From Planctomycetota bacterium (lineage in GTDB: Bacteria > Planctomycetota > Phycisphaerae > UBA1845 > UTPLA1), in NCBI GenBank assembly GCA_027295245.1, contig JAPULF010000372.1, positions 1 to 5,178 on the forward strand: a stretch of 5,178 nucleotides of DNA, given 5' to 3'. Below are positions 1-5,178 of the stretch, piece by piece. Made by a program: the position numbers and the translations under genes. The notes beneath the pieces were generated by a model, which ran no database searches, was not told the DNA's origin, and worked only from the letters and a program-made list of their open reading frames with translations. Positions within the stretch are counted from its first letter, which is position 1. Every line of letters begins with the position of its first letter.

Positions 1-143
1 GCGGCGGCCAATCGGCTGGACAGTCGCACGTACATGACCCCGGTCAGACCCGTTGCCGCGAGCACCACCCCGGTCAGAAGTAGGGTGGTACGACACTGGA
101 GCCCGAATACGGCCCTCTTGCTCTTCCCGATTATCGAACTCAA
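1..143 (-). CDS. N-terminal fragment of a probable membrane protein, possibly a sensor histidine kinase (cut by window edge)
   Basis: The minus-strand frame whose codons end at base 3 has no stop from base 431 to the left edge. From a TTG at 141-143 it gives about 47 residues. Residues 1-18 are short and basic (GKSKR, then LQCRTT), followed by one hydrophobic helix at about 19-38 (core LLLTGVVLAATGLTGVMYV) and then RLSSRLAA, a basic exit typical of an inside-to-outside signal anchor. This layout, with a polar or basic start, an RTTLLL-type helix and a (Y)xRxSSRL exit, resembles the N-terminus of many sensor histidine kinases. That is a pattern impression only, since the periplasmic, HAMP and kinase parts would lie beyond the edge. 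The start is uncertain: TTG at 143 has GAGGG 7 bases upstream, no in-frame ATG exists upstream, and a GTG at 299 lacks a ribosome site. A competing frame with ATG at 193-195 gives a polar, unrecognisable peptide. High GC at third positions after residue 13 supports coding. Confidence 0.5.
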   Translation of the reverse strand, partial: MSSIIGKSKRAVFGLQCRTTLLLTGVVLAATGLTGVMYVRLSSRLAA

Positions 144-393
144 CCGCTCGCCCTCGACTCTTGACTGTAAGACATCCGACGACCCCCAACCGCATACACT
201 CGGGCCCGCATGCGCAAAGCGCAATATCCAAACACCGCGGTTCAAGTCCGCAACGTCGGAAACATCGTCGAGTTCGCGTATCGGGTTGAGATACCGCACG
301 AAAGACGGGCTCGTACGTCCCAAAAACTTGGGCCTAATGAACGGCTGATCTGACGAACGGTTCTCGAGGGAGGGGGAAGACCGGTAATCCTGC
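144..393. other. Intergenic region between pcm and the left-edge gene
   Basis: About 250 bases with no recognisable gene. Several overlapping open frames exist on both strands, but their translations are rich in Arg, Ser, Thr and Pro and resemble nothing I know, as expected by chance in GC-rich DNA. The region holds a small inverted repeat (CCCAA at 319-323, TTGGG at 328-332, 4-base loop) and an AG-rich stretch at 366-380. It presumably contains the promoter of the left-edge gene, but I see no convincing -35/-10 pair; TACAGT at about 163-168 on the minus strand is only a weak -10 candidate. Confidence 0.4.
151..155 (-). promoter_or_regulatory. Possible ribosome binding site for the left-edge gene
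   Basis: GAGGG on the minus strand, 7 bases before the TTG at 141-143. It is the best Shine-Dalgarno match in front of any in-frame start of the open frame that leaves the window, and it is the main reason for choosing the TTG start. Confidence 0.35.
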
Positions 394-417
394 AAAAAAC
401 TATCGACGCCGGGCGTC
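394..417 (-). terminator. Putative intrinsic terminator at the end of pcm
   Basis: On the minus strand, GACGC-CCG-GCGTC forms a 5-bp GC-rich stem with a 3-base loop (405-417). After five bases it is followed by TTTTTT (394-399). The stem lies inside the last pcm codons and the T-run starts just after the TAG stop at 400-402. The stem is short and the 5-base spacer is longer than ideal, so termination may be weak. The position, at the end of the adaptor-ATPase-pcm series and before a gap, supports the call. Confidence 0.45.
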
Positions 418-1248
418 CTGGGCTTCGCCGGTCATCGGCACGAAGGCCACCGGTAGCACATGGCGTCGATCGATCGAGCCGTCCGCGTTTCTTCGAAGCA
501 ACACCAACGACTGCATGCCCGGCCTGTCACCCACTGGAATGCACATCCGCCCCCCAGGGGCAAGTTGATCGATCAGCGGCTTGGGCACGTCGTCGGGAGC
601 GCAGGTGACGATGATCGCCTGAAACGGGGCCTGCTCCGGCCATCCGCGGTATCCGTCCCCGATCCGGGCGTGGATCTTCGTGTACCCGTGTGCCTCGAAC
701 GACGCGATCGTCCGTTTTGCCAGCGGTTCGACAATCTCGATCGTGTAAACCTGGTCCGTCAATTCGGCCAGGATGGCCGCCTGGTAACCGGATCCGGTGC
801 CGATCTCCAGAATCTTGTCTCCAGGCTCGATCTCCAGAAGCTCGGTCATGAATGCGACAATGTACGGCTGGGAAATCGTCTGACGGTACCCGATCTGCAA
901 CGGGCGATCGTTGTACGCGACCGACTGCATTTCCTGCGGCACAAACCAGTGCCGCGGCACGGCCCGCATCGCCTCCAACACGCTTTCGTCGCGTACCCCC
1001 CGCCCGGCGATCTGGCGCGTCACCATCCGCAGCCGCGCGGCCGAGCGCTCGTTCGTGCGCGGCGGCCCCGTCAATCCGGCCGCGGGGACGCTCGTTGCAC
1101 GTCCCGGGGATTGTGACCGTCGCGCATCCGCGGGCCCGCCGTCCAACCCCGGTTCCCGGCACGAAATGCTTGAAAACGTTGCCAACGCCGCCGCGATAGC
1201 CGGAACGCCGATACGCCAAGACGTGATTGCCTTGAAATCCTCGAACAT
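400..1248 (-). CDS. pcm: Protein-L-isoaspartate(D-aspartate) O-methyltransferase, with signal-like N-terminus
   Basis: The enzyme transfers a methyl group from S-adenosylmethionine to the carboxyl group of abnormal L-isoaspartyl residues, starting their repair to normal aspartate in aged proteins. The product is 282 residues. The core from Met75 to the end is 208 residues, the usual length of bacterial Pcm. Visible motifs are VPRHWFVP (97-104), the substrate-side TISQPYIVA (124-132), the SAM-binding EIGTGSGYQAA (148-158), acidic E171 after strand 2, GDGY (197-200), VTCAPDDVP (214-222) and the closing LPVAFVPMTG (265-274). Residues 1-74 are extra: a hydrophobic stretch at about 13-29 ending in SISC, then a Pro/Arg/Ser-rich linker. 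This looks like an export signal or membrane anchor; the lipobox is poor. The ATG at 1246-1248 is preceded by a G8 run that can serve as ribosome site, while Met75 (1024-1026) has none. It lies 59 bases after the ABC ATPase gene and probably shares its transcript. Function is confident; location in the cell is inferred. Confidence 0.93.
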   Translation of the reverse strand: MFEDFKAITSWRIGVPAIAAALATFSSISCREPGLDGGPADARRSQSPGRATSVPAAGLTGPPRTNERSAARLRMVTRQIAGRGVRDESVLEAMRAVPRHWFVPQEMQSVAYNDRPLQIGYRQTISQPYIVAFMTELLEIEPGDKILEIGTGSGYQAAILAELTDQVYTIEIVEPLAKRTIASFEAHGYTKIHARIGDGYRGWPEQAPFQAIIVTCAPDDVPKPLIDQLAPGGRMCIPVGDRPGMQSLVLLRRNADGSIDRRHVLPVAFVPMTGEAQDARRR

Positions 1249-1255
1249 GGCCGTG

Positions 1256-1263
1256 CCCCCCCC
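1256..1263 (-). repeat. G8 homopolymer at the pcm ribosome binding site
   Basis: Eight consecutive G's on the minus strand (C's on plus), separated by 7 bases from the pcm ATG, are the only Shine-Dalgarno-like sequence there. An ATG at 1263-1265 uses the first G of the run as its third base. It is out of frame with pcm at this run length and would come into frame if the run gained one base. Confidence 0.6.
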
Positions 1264-1307
1264 ATTTTGTGGGACTCGATCCGGAAACGGAAGGCCCCGG
1301 AGCCGGG

Positions 1308-2060
1308 TCAGTGGCTACGAGTCCCGAAGGGATCATACGACTGATCGAACGGCTTGGCAGAAGCACTTGCCTCGCGCACGTTCTCATTGAGTATGTCTGA
1401 CGTCACCCGGCCGTCCTGAAACGTGACGGCCCGTTCCGTGAACGCGGCAATGTTGGCCTCATGCGTCACCAGCACGATTGTGAGACCCGTTTCGCGATTC
1501 AGTTTCTGTAAGAGGGCCATGATCTCGACGCCCGTGCGGCTGTCCAGGTTCCCGGTCGGCTCGTCCGCGAGCAACAGAAACGGTTCGGTGATCAGGGCCC
1601 TCGCGATTGCGACGCGTTGCTGCTGACCTCCGCTCAACTGGTTCGGATGGTGCAGCATTCGGTCCCCAAGTCCCAGCCGCTCCAGCATCTCGACCGCCCG
1701 TCGACGCCGGTCGCGACGGCCCAGCCCCTGGTATGCCAGCGGCAACGCCACGTTGTCGATCGCGGTGGTCCGCGCCAACAGATTGAAGTTTTGAAAAACG
1801 AAACCGATCTTCCGGTTTCGAACCTGGGCCCGGGCGTTACGAGAAAGTCCCGTAATCTCCGAGTCACCGAGAAAATATTGACCGCGATCACATCGATCCA
1901 GGCAACCTATCAGGTGCATGAACGTGGATTTTCCCGACCCGCTCGGCCCCATGATCGTGACGAATTGCCCGGCGGGTATCGACAGGCTGACACCGCGTAC
2001 CGCCGGTATCTCGATCTCTCCGATGCGATAGATCTTCCAGAGGTCCCGCGCCTCGATCAT
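1308..2060 (-). CDS. ABC transporter ATP-binding protein, MacB/LolD type
   Basis: A cytoplasmic ATPase that powers a membrane permease of the MacB/LolCDE/FtsX-like group (mechanotransmission ABC systems, acting on lipoproteins, peptides, macrolides or other envelope substrates). The chosen start gives 250 residues. The nucleotide-binding set is complete: Walker A GPSGSGKST (38-46), Q-loop Q90 in FVFQNFNLL, signature LSGGQQQR (142-149), Walker B FLLLADEP (161-168), D-loop NLDS (171-174) and switch His200 in VTHE. The phrases MGPSGSGKSTFMHLIGCLD and DEPTGNLDSRTG are hallmarks of the MacB/LolD branch. No permease domain is fused. A tail of about 30 residues after DGRVTSD is polar and unrecognised. 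The ATG at 2058-2060 matches where family members begin (MIEARDLWKIY) and has AAAGGG 7 bases upstream. An in-frame ATG pair at 2100-2105, with its own AGGGG, would add 15 residues; an ATG at 2166-2168 would overlap the adaptor gene and is unlikely. The substrate cannot be told. Confidence 0.93.
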   Translation of the reverse strand: MIEARDLWKIYRIGEIEIPAVRGVSLSIPAGQFVTIMGPSGSGKSTFMHLIGCLDRCDRGQYFLGDSEITGLSRNARAQVRNRKIGFVFQNFNLLARTTAIDNVALPLAYQGLGRRDRRRRAVEMLERLGLGDRMLHHPNQLSGGQQQRVAIARALITEPFLLLADEPTGNLDSRTGVEIMALLQKLNRETGLTIVLVTHEANIAAFTERAVTFQDGRVTSDILNENVREASASAKPFDQSYDPFGTRSH

Positions 2061-2067
2061 GTTCGAT

Positions 2068-2073
2068 CCCTTT
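2068..2073 (-). promoter_or_regulatory. Ribosome binding site favouring the 2060 start of the ABC ATPase
   Basis: AAAGGG on the minus strand, 7 bases before the ATG at 2058-2060. A rival site, AGGGG at 2111-2115 overlapping the adaptor stop codon, sits 5 bases before the ATG at 2103-2105. Homology at the N-terminus favours the first; translational coupling would favour the second. Confidence 0.45.
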
Positions 2074-2113
2074 CGGCCGGTCACCGCATCTTGCCGCGAC
2101 ATCATGGACGCCC

Positions 2114-3295
2114 CTATCGCCGCATCGACCGCGTCGGGTCCCGCGTCCCCCGGCCCGTGCCGGCCCAATTGCGCTCGGTGATGATCTCGTCCCCTTCAGA
2201 CAACCCGCCTTCCAGGAGTTCTGAATACTTGGCATCGGTGAGCCCGATTTTCACCGGCGCGGCAACCGGTTTTCCGCCGGCCAGCTTGTAGACCGTCGGA
2301 CCCTTCGTTCGCTTGTATTCCGCGCGCTCGCCCCTGCCCGGGGGATTGGGGTTGAATCGCAGGGCTGCGTTGGGAATACGGATCACATCCGACACCTTGC
2401 TCACCTCAAACGTCACATTCGCAGTCATGCCGGGGCGCAGCGACAAGTCGGGGTTGGATACCGAGATCAGGGTGATGTAGGTCACGACGCTATCGACGAT
2501 CGTGGGATTGAATCGAATCTGAGCGATCGCCCCTTCGAAGTCTCGGCCCGGGTAGGCGTCCACGGTGAACCGGGCCTGCATCCCCTCCCGAATCAGGCCG
2601 ATGTCCGCCTCGCTGACATTGGCATGAACTTCCATCCGCTCCAGATCGTTCGCGATTGTGAACAGGGTCGGGGCCTGAAGCGAAGCCGCGACCGTCTGAC
2701 CCACATCGATATCCCGCGATATGACTACGCCGTCGATCGGCGATCGTATGATCGTTCGTTGCAAATCGACCTGGGCCGCCTTCATCGCCGCATCCGCGAG
2801 TTCGACTCCGGCCTTCGCCCCGTCCCAGGCCGCCTGGGCGGCATCCGCCTCCGCCTTCGAACCCAGGTATTCGTTTTCGCTGGCGCTGAAGGTTTCTTGC
2901 AGCTTCTCGAGTCGCAGGCGCTCCCGTTCCGCATCTCGAAACCGGACGCCCAATTCCACTTCGCGCGAATTTGCCAGCGAGAGGCTTGCCTTCGCCTGAT
3001 CGAACGCCGTTTGAAACCGGTCCGGATCCAATTCGGCCAGCACGAATCCTTTCGTCACCTTGTCGTTGAAGTCCGCATACCAATTTTTGATGTCGCCGCT
3101 GACCTGTGACCCGACCACGAGCTTGACGAGGGGCTCGATCGTCCCGGTTGCGGAAATCGTCTTGACCACGTCTCCGCGATCCACCTTTTGAAGAACGTAG
3201 GCATCCGCGGAATTGCCTCCGAAAAAACTGACGTACCCCAGCCATCCGCCGCCACCCACCGCCGTAGCGGCCAGTATCACACCCAACGCCTTCAT
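2114..3295 (-). CDS. Efflux periplasmic adaptor, MacA/HlyD (membrane fusion protein) family
   Basis: A membrane-anchored periplasmic adaptor that links an inner-membrane ABC permease to an outer-membrane channel. It is 393 residues, about the usual MacA size. Residues 1-25 form a signal anchor (LGVILAATAVGGGGWLGYV) with no lipobox cysteine. The first half of the lipoyl/barrel-sandwich domain is at about 40-90 (SATGTIEPL, VGSQVSGDIK, FVLAELD). A charged, Ala-rich helical hairpin follows at about 93-178. The second lipoyl half is TIIRSPIDGVVISRDIDVGQTV (181-202). A beta-barrel covers about 215-300 (MEVHANVSEADIGLI, LRPGMTANVTFEV), with a membrane-proximal domain after that (VIRIPNAALRF at 305). 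The tail is rich in Arg, Gly and Thr. The ATG at 3293-3295 has GGAG 5 bases upstream. The ATPase gene follows directly and must be its partner; the permease is not seen. I would call it MacA-like rather than macA because macrolide export is not shown. Confidence 0.92.
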   Translation of the reverse strand: MKALGVILAATAVGGGGWLGYVSFFGGNSADAYVLQKVDRGDVVKTISATGTIEPLVKLVVGSQVSGDIKNWYADFNDKVTKGFVLAELDPDRFQTAFDQAKASLSLANSREVELGVRFRDAERERLRLEKLQETFSASENEYLGSKAEADAAQAAWDGAKAGVELADAAMKAAQVDLQRTIIRSPIDGVVISRDIDVGQTVAASLQAPTLFTIANDLERMEVHANVSEADIGLIREGMQARFTVDAYPGRDFEGAIAQIRFNPTIVDSVVTYITLISVSNPDLSLRPGMTANVTFEVSKVSDVIRIPNAALRFNPNPPGRGERAEYKRTKGPTVYKLAGGKPVAAPVKIGLTDAKYSELLEGGLSEGDEIITERNWAGTGRGTRDPTRSMRR

Positions 3296-3477
3296 GCTTG
3301 CTCCATGGATCTATTCGGTCGGTCGGATCAAAGGACCGGAGACCGGGCTCGCCCCTGCCTTCGTTGCATCACCTTTGTATCATAATTGAAACACCGCCGG
3401 CGGGCGAGTCTTCTCCGACCGATCGGTTCGACTTGCGGCATTTCCCCCCTCCGTCGCGGCCGACACCACACCGACCC
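3296..3477. other. Intergenic region between nuoC and the adaptor gene
   Basis: 182 bases with no gene, between the end of the nuo series and the start of the adaptor-ATPase-pcm series. It contains an AT-rich island (3376-3391) in a GC-rich surrounding and two perfect 10-base palindromes: CCGCCGGCGG (3394-3403) and ACCGATCGGT (3418-3427), with centres 24 bases apart. No hairpin with a T-run is visible after nuoC, so the nuo transcript may end by another mechanism or read through. Confidence 0.5.
3379..3384 (-). promoter_or_regulatory. Possible -10 element upstream of the adaptor gene
   Basis: TATGAT on the minus strand matches TATAAT at five of six positions. It lies in the only AT-rich island of the gap, about 85 bases before the adaptor start codon. 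The expected -35 position (about 3402-3407) is GC-rich with no TTGACA-like match, so if it works it would need an activator or an alternative sigma factor. Confidence 0.3.
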
Positions 3478-4011
3478 TCACGCGCTATCGCGCCTCGTGA
3501 CCGAGAAGTCGGTGCGCTCCCCCTTGCCCCGAAGCGGATAGTCCTTCCGAAGCGGATGGGCCTCGAATCCGTCCCAAGTGAGAATTCGACGCAAGTCGGG
3601 ATGACCCTCGAAAACGACCCCGAACATGTCGAAGACCTCCCGCTCCATCCACTCCGCGCCCGGCCAGATGGGCGTCATCGACGGCACGATCGGCTCCGGA
3701 TCGTTCACAAAACACTTCAGCCAGAACCGGTGGTTGTGCGTCAGCGACAAAAGCGAATAAATCACGCCGTATCGATCGGTCGCGCCGGGGAAATTCAAAT
3801 AATCCACACAGGTCAGGTCGCACAACTGCTCGAACCGCATCCCCGGATCGTCCCGTAGATAGCGCATTACGTCCGGTAACGGCTCCGGCGCGATCTTCAC
3901 GAAAACCTGCCCGGCGTCGCGCAGTCCGCCCGTCACCAAGGATTGAGGATCGAACCAGAGGTCACCAAACTCGGAACGCAGCTTTTCGACAATCGTCACG
4001 GACGAGGCCAT
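3478..4011 (-). CDS. nuoC: NADH-quinone oxidoreductase subunit C
   Basis: A peripheral-arm subunit of respiratory complex I (the 30-kDa subunit family). It carries no cofactor and packs with NuoB and NuoD near the quinone site on the cytoplasmic side. It is 177 residues, a normal length for unfused NuoC. Family signatures are dense near the C-terminus: WMEREVFDMFGVVF (121-134), GHPDLRRIL (136-144) and HPLRKDYPL (152-160). The N-terminal half has the expected LCDLTCVDYL (63-72) and YSLLSLTHNHR (85-95). The ATG at 4009-4011 lies 2 bases after the nuoB stop, implying translational coupling; GGAGGGG lies 11 bases upstream, inside nuoB. The frame stays open for 94 more codons upstream, but that stretch is antifunctional Arg/Gly-rich sequence read out of frame across nuoB, so I reject the longer start. 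It is not fused to NuoD, and nuoD does not follow. Confidence 0.96.
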   Translation of the reverse strand: MASSVTIVEKLRSEFGDLWFDPQSLVTGGLRDAGQVFVKIAPEPLPDVMRYLRDDPGMRFEQLCDLTCVDYLNFPGATDRYGVIYSLLSLTHNHRFWLKCFVNDPEPIVPSMTPIWPGAEWMEREVFDMFGVVFEGHPDLRRILTWDGFEAHPLRKDYPLRGKGERTDFSVTRRDSA

Positions 4012-4013
4012 CG

Positions 4014-4604
4014 CTATTCGGACCCCTCCCCGGCGACCGCAACCTGGTACCTCGGCTCCGCCACCAAACCCAGACCCTTTCCGCGTTCGCCGCTGGCCTT
4101 GATGCCTTCCACGTCGACGATCCTTTGAATCGCCATGATCCCCTCGATCAACGTCTCCGGTCGCGGCGGGCAACCGGGCACATAAATATCGACCGGCATG
4201 AACTGATCGATGCCTTGCACGACGGCATAGGTATCGAAAACACCACCGGTTGACGCGCAGGCCCCCATCGAGATCACCCACTTCGGCTCGCACATCTGCT
4301 TGTAGATCCGCTGCAGCACCGGCATCATCTTGATCGCCACGCGGCCGGCGCAGATCAACAGATCGCTTTGCCGCGGGCTGAATCGCATCACCTCCGCGCC
4401 GAATCGGGCCAAGTCATAGCGGCTCGCCCCCGTGGCCATCAGTTCGATGCCGCAGCAGGCCGTCGCGAACGGCATCGGCCACAGCGAGTTCTTTCGCGCC
4501 CAGTTGACGCCTCGCTTGCGAAAAAAATCCACCAGCCGATCAAGTCGCGTCGTCAGGACGTCGTCACTCGAAGTGGCATGCGGATCGAATTGATACTTCT
4601 CCAT
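4014..4604 (-). CDS. nuoB: NADH-quinone oxidoreductase subunit B (cluster N2 subunit)
   Basis: The complex I peripheral-arm subunit that holds iron-sulfur cluster N2, the last electron carrier before quinone. It is 196 residues. The four cluster ligands are present: the tandem C50-C51 in [10 protein letters not shown]116 in SMGACAS and C145 in VPGCPP. Their spacing equals that of E. coli NuoB (C63, C64, C129, C158), each shifted by 13. Other conserved parts are [20 protein letters not shown] (62-81), [14 protein letters not shown] (120-133) and PGCPPRPE (143-150). [13 protein letters not shown] (81-93) has Cys and Arg where many bacteria have V and T. The C-terminal 25 residues are variable. 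The ATG at 4602-4604 has GAGG 7 bases upstream. It is followed after 2 bases by nuoC and preceded after 86 bases by nuoA. Confidence 0.97.
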   Translation of the reverse strand: MEKYQFDPHATSSDDVLTTRLDRLVDFFRKRGVNWARKNSLWPMPFATACCGIELMATGASRYDLARFGAEVMRFSPRQSDLLICAGRVAIKMMPVLQRIYKQMCEPKWVISMGACASTGGVFDTYAVVQGIDQFMPVDIYVPGCPPRPETLIEGIMAIQRIVDVEGIKASGERGKGLGLVAEPRYQVAVAGEGSE

Positions 4605-4646
4605 GTCTCGGCCTCAGGCAACTGTGCGGGTGCCCAACCCATTTCT

Positions 4647-4668
4647 GGGGATGGGGTGGGAGTGGGGG
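4647..4668 (+). other. G-quadruplex-forming motif in the nuoA-nuoB gap
   Basis: Four G-tracts (4, 4, 3 and 5 G's) separated by loops of 2, 1 and 3 bases fit the canonical G3+N1-7 pattern. The G-rich strand is plus, the template strand for nuo transcription, so the mRNA is C-rich here. It sits 22 bases after the nuoA stop, between nuoA and nuoB. A 7-bp inverted repeat (CCAACCC at 4634-4640, GGGTTGG at 4666-4672) overlaps its right end. Confidence 0.6.
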
Positions 4669-4690
4669 TTGGATTGTCCTGTCAGGGTTG

Positions 4691-5095
4691 CTAGTCCCAC
4701 CGAAAAACCCCCTTCTTCCACGCATACGCATACCCCACCAACAAGATCGCGAAGAATATCCCCATCTCTACGAACAAGAACTGTTGCCCCGGCGTTCCGG
4801 CGCCCCTGGCAAAGTTCAGGGCCCACGGATACATGAATACCAGCTCGACGTCGAACAACAGAAACAACATCGCGACCAGATAAAACCGAACATTGAAGCG
4901 CTGTCGGGCATCCCCGATGACCTCCATGCCCGACTCGTACGTCGCATCCTTCTCGGGCCCATGGCGTTTAGCCTTGGGCAGAAAATGCGTCAGGATTAGG
5001 ATGATCGCCCCGAGGACCATCGCAACGAGGATCAACACCCCGATGGAACCGTATCCCGAGTCCACGGCCAGCATCGAATCAAGTGTGTGAGTCAC
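4691..5095 (-). CDS. nuoA: NADH-quinone oxidoreductase subunit A
   Basis: A small membrane subunit of complex I, at the junction of the membrane and peripheral arms near the quinone channel. It is 134 residues with three hydrophobic helices at about 17-38, 68-90 and 107-126. The loop after helix 1 carries the family mark YESG (53-56), here Ser where Cys is common. The signature NVRFYLVAMLFLLFDVELVF (68-87) carries the conserved acidic pair D82 and E84, and the C-terminus ends in GYAYAWKKGVFRWD. The start codon is GTG (5093-5095) with GGAG 7 bases upstream. An internal ATG at residue 8 (5072-5074) has no ribosome site and would trim only the polar N-terminus. It is the first nuo gene, as in most nuo operons, and is followed by nuoB after 86 bases. 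Confidence 0.95.
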   Translation of the reverse strand: MTHTLDSMLAVDSGYGSIGVLILVAMVLGAIILILTHFLPKAKRHGPEKDATYESGMEVIGDARQRFNVRFYLVAMLFLLFDVELVFMYPWALNFARGAGTPGQQFLFVEMGIFFAILLVGYAYAWKKGVFRWD

Positions 5096-5102
5096 TATCC
5101 GG

Positions 5103-5106
5103 CTCC
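5103..5106 (-). promoter_or_regulatory. Ribosome binding site supporting the GTG start of nuoA
   Basis: GGAG on the minus strand, 7 bases before the GTG at 5093-5095. The alternative ATG seven codons in has no purine-rich sequence at a suitable distance, so this site decides the start. Confidence 0.6.
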
Positions 5107-5178
5107 GGCCCGAACCCCTGACTTCAGATCGCTCGGGCTACTCGCAGGAATCCTAGCACAACGGTTGAGACTCGAATT
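5107..5178. other. Upstream region of nuoA at the window edge
   Basis: About 70 bases that should hold the nuo leader and perhaps its promoter. A TAGGAT on the minus strand (5150-5155) resembles a -10 element, but its -35 would lie at the window edge (AATTCG) and does not match. No gene is seen. Nothing firmer can be said without sequence further right. Confidence 0.25.

Noticed and set aside
208..221. GCGC-AAA-GCGC hairpin as a possible terminator or operator
   Set aside because: The stem is only 4-5 bp with a 3-base loop, no T-run follows on either strand, and such short repeats are expected in GC-rich DNA.
34..348. Plus-strand open frames of 104 and 78 codons at the left end
   Set aside because: Their translations are Arg/Ser/Thr/Pro-rich with no motif, and they oppose the frame that encodes a clear transmembrane segment; chance open frames are common in GC-rich DNA.
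527..1387. Long minus-strand open frame of 286 codons overlapping pcm
   Set aside because: It is the shifted reading of pcm: strongly Arg/Gly/Asp-biased with no domain, while the pcm frame holds every family motif.
2061..2168. Longest possible start of the ABC ATPase at 2168
   Set aside because: It would overlap the end of the adaptor gene by 55 bases and adds residues not expected in the family; two better starts with ribosome sites exist downstream.
1617..2291. Plus-strand open frame of 224 codons opposite the ABC ATPase
   Set aside because: Antisense shadow of a well-supported ATPase gene; no recognisable protein features.
3293..3306. Four-codon upstream ORF (ATG GAG CAA GCA TGA) overlapping the adaptor start
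   Set aside because: It arises from the Shine-Dalgarno GGAG being preceded by AT; no ribosome site of its own was evident and it is too short to distinguish from chance.
4012..4293. Longer start for nuoC adding 94 residues upstream
   Set aside because: It would overlap nuoB in another frame; the added residues are Arg/Gly-rich without family similarity, whereas the ATG at 4011 gives a normal-length NuoC directly after the nuoB stop.

Overview
The window is ordinary-looking, GC-rich bacterial chromosome. Every gene I can support lies on the minus strand, so transcription runs from high to low coordinates. In that order they are nuoA, nuoB, nuoC, a MacA/HlyD-type periplasmic adaptor, a MacB/LolD-type ABC ATPase, a protein-L-isoaspartate O-methyltransferase (pcm) with a secretion-signal-like N-terminus, and the first ~47 codons of a membrane protein that runs off the left edge. 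The complex I subunits plus a periplasmic adaptor point to a Gram-negative-type respiring bacterium. From memory, the wording of NuoB and the gene style resemble Planctomycetota or related environmental lineages, but that is a low-confidence impression.

Right part (3478-5095): nuoA-nuoB-nuoC encode the membrane subunit A and the peripheral-arm subunits B and C of proton-pumping NADH:quinone oxidoreductase. NuoB keeps all four cysteine ligands of cluster N2 with the spacing known from E. coli. nuoB and nuoC are 2 bases apart. The 86-base nuoA-nuoB gap contains a plus-strand G-quadruplex motif. nuoD does not follow nuoC in this window, so the nuo cluster appears to be split here.

Middle (1308-3295): after a 182-base gap with a possible promoter and two perfect 10-base palindromes comes an adaptor and ATPase pair typical of tripartite MacAB-type export or ABC-driven lipoprotein/peptide efflux. 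The FtsX/MacB-type permease that such a pair needs is not present; pcm occupies the place where it would be expected.

Left part (1-1248): pcm encodes a complete class I methyltransferase core of about 208 residues preceded by about 74 extra residues with a hydrophobic segment. An 8-base homopolymer lies at its ribosome binding site. A short GC hairpin followed by six T's at the end of pcm is a plausible terminator of the adaptor-ATPase-pcm unit. About 250 bases further on, a probable new gene begins with a transmembrane segment of the kind found at the N-terminus of sensor histidine kinases; it is cut by the window edge.

I found no mobile element, CRISPR array, tRNA or rRNA, and no convincing novel defence or biosynthetic system. 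The points most worth a second look are the orphan adaptor/ATPase pair with pcm downstream, the apparently exported Pcm, and the split nuo cluster.
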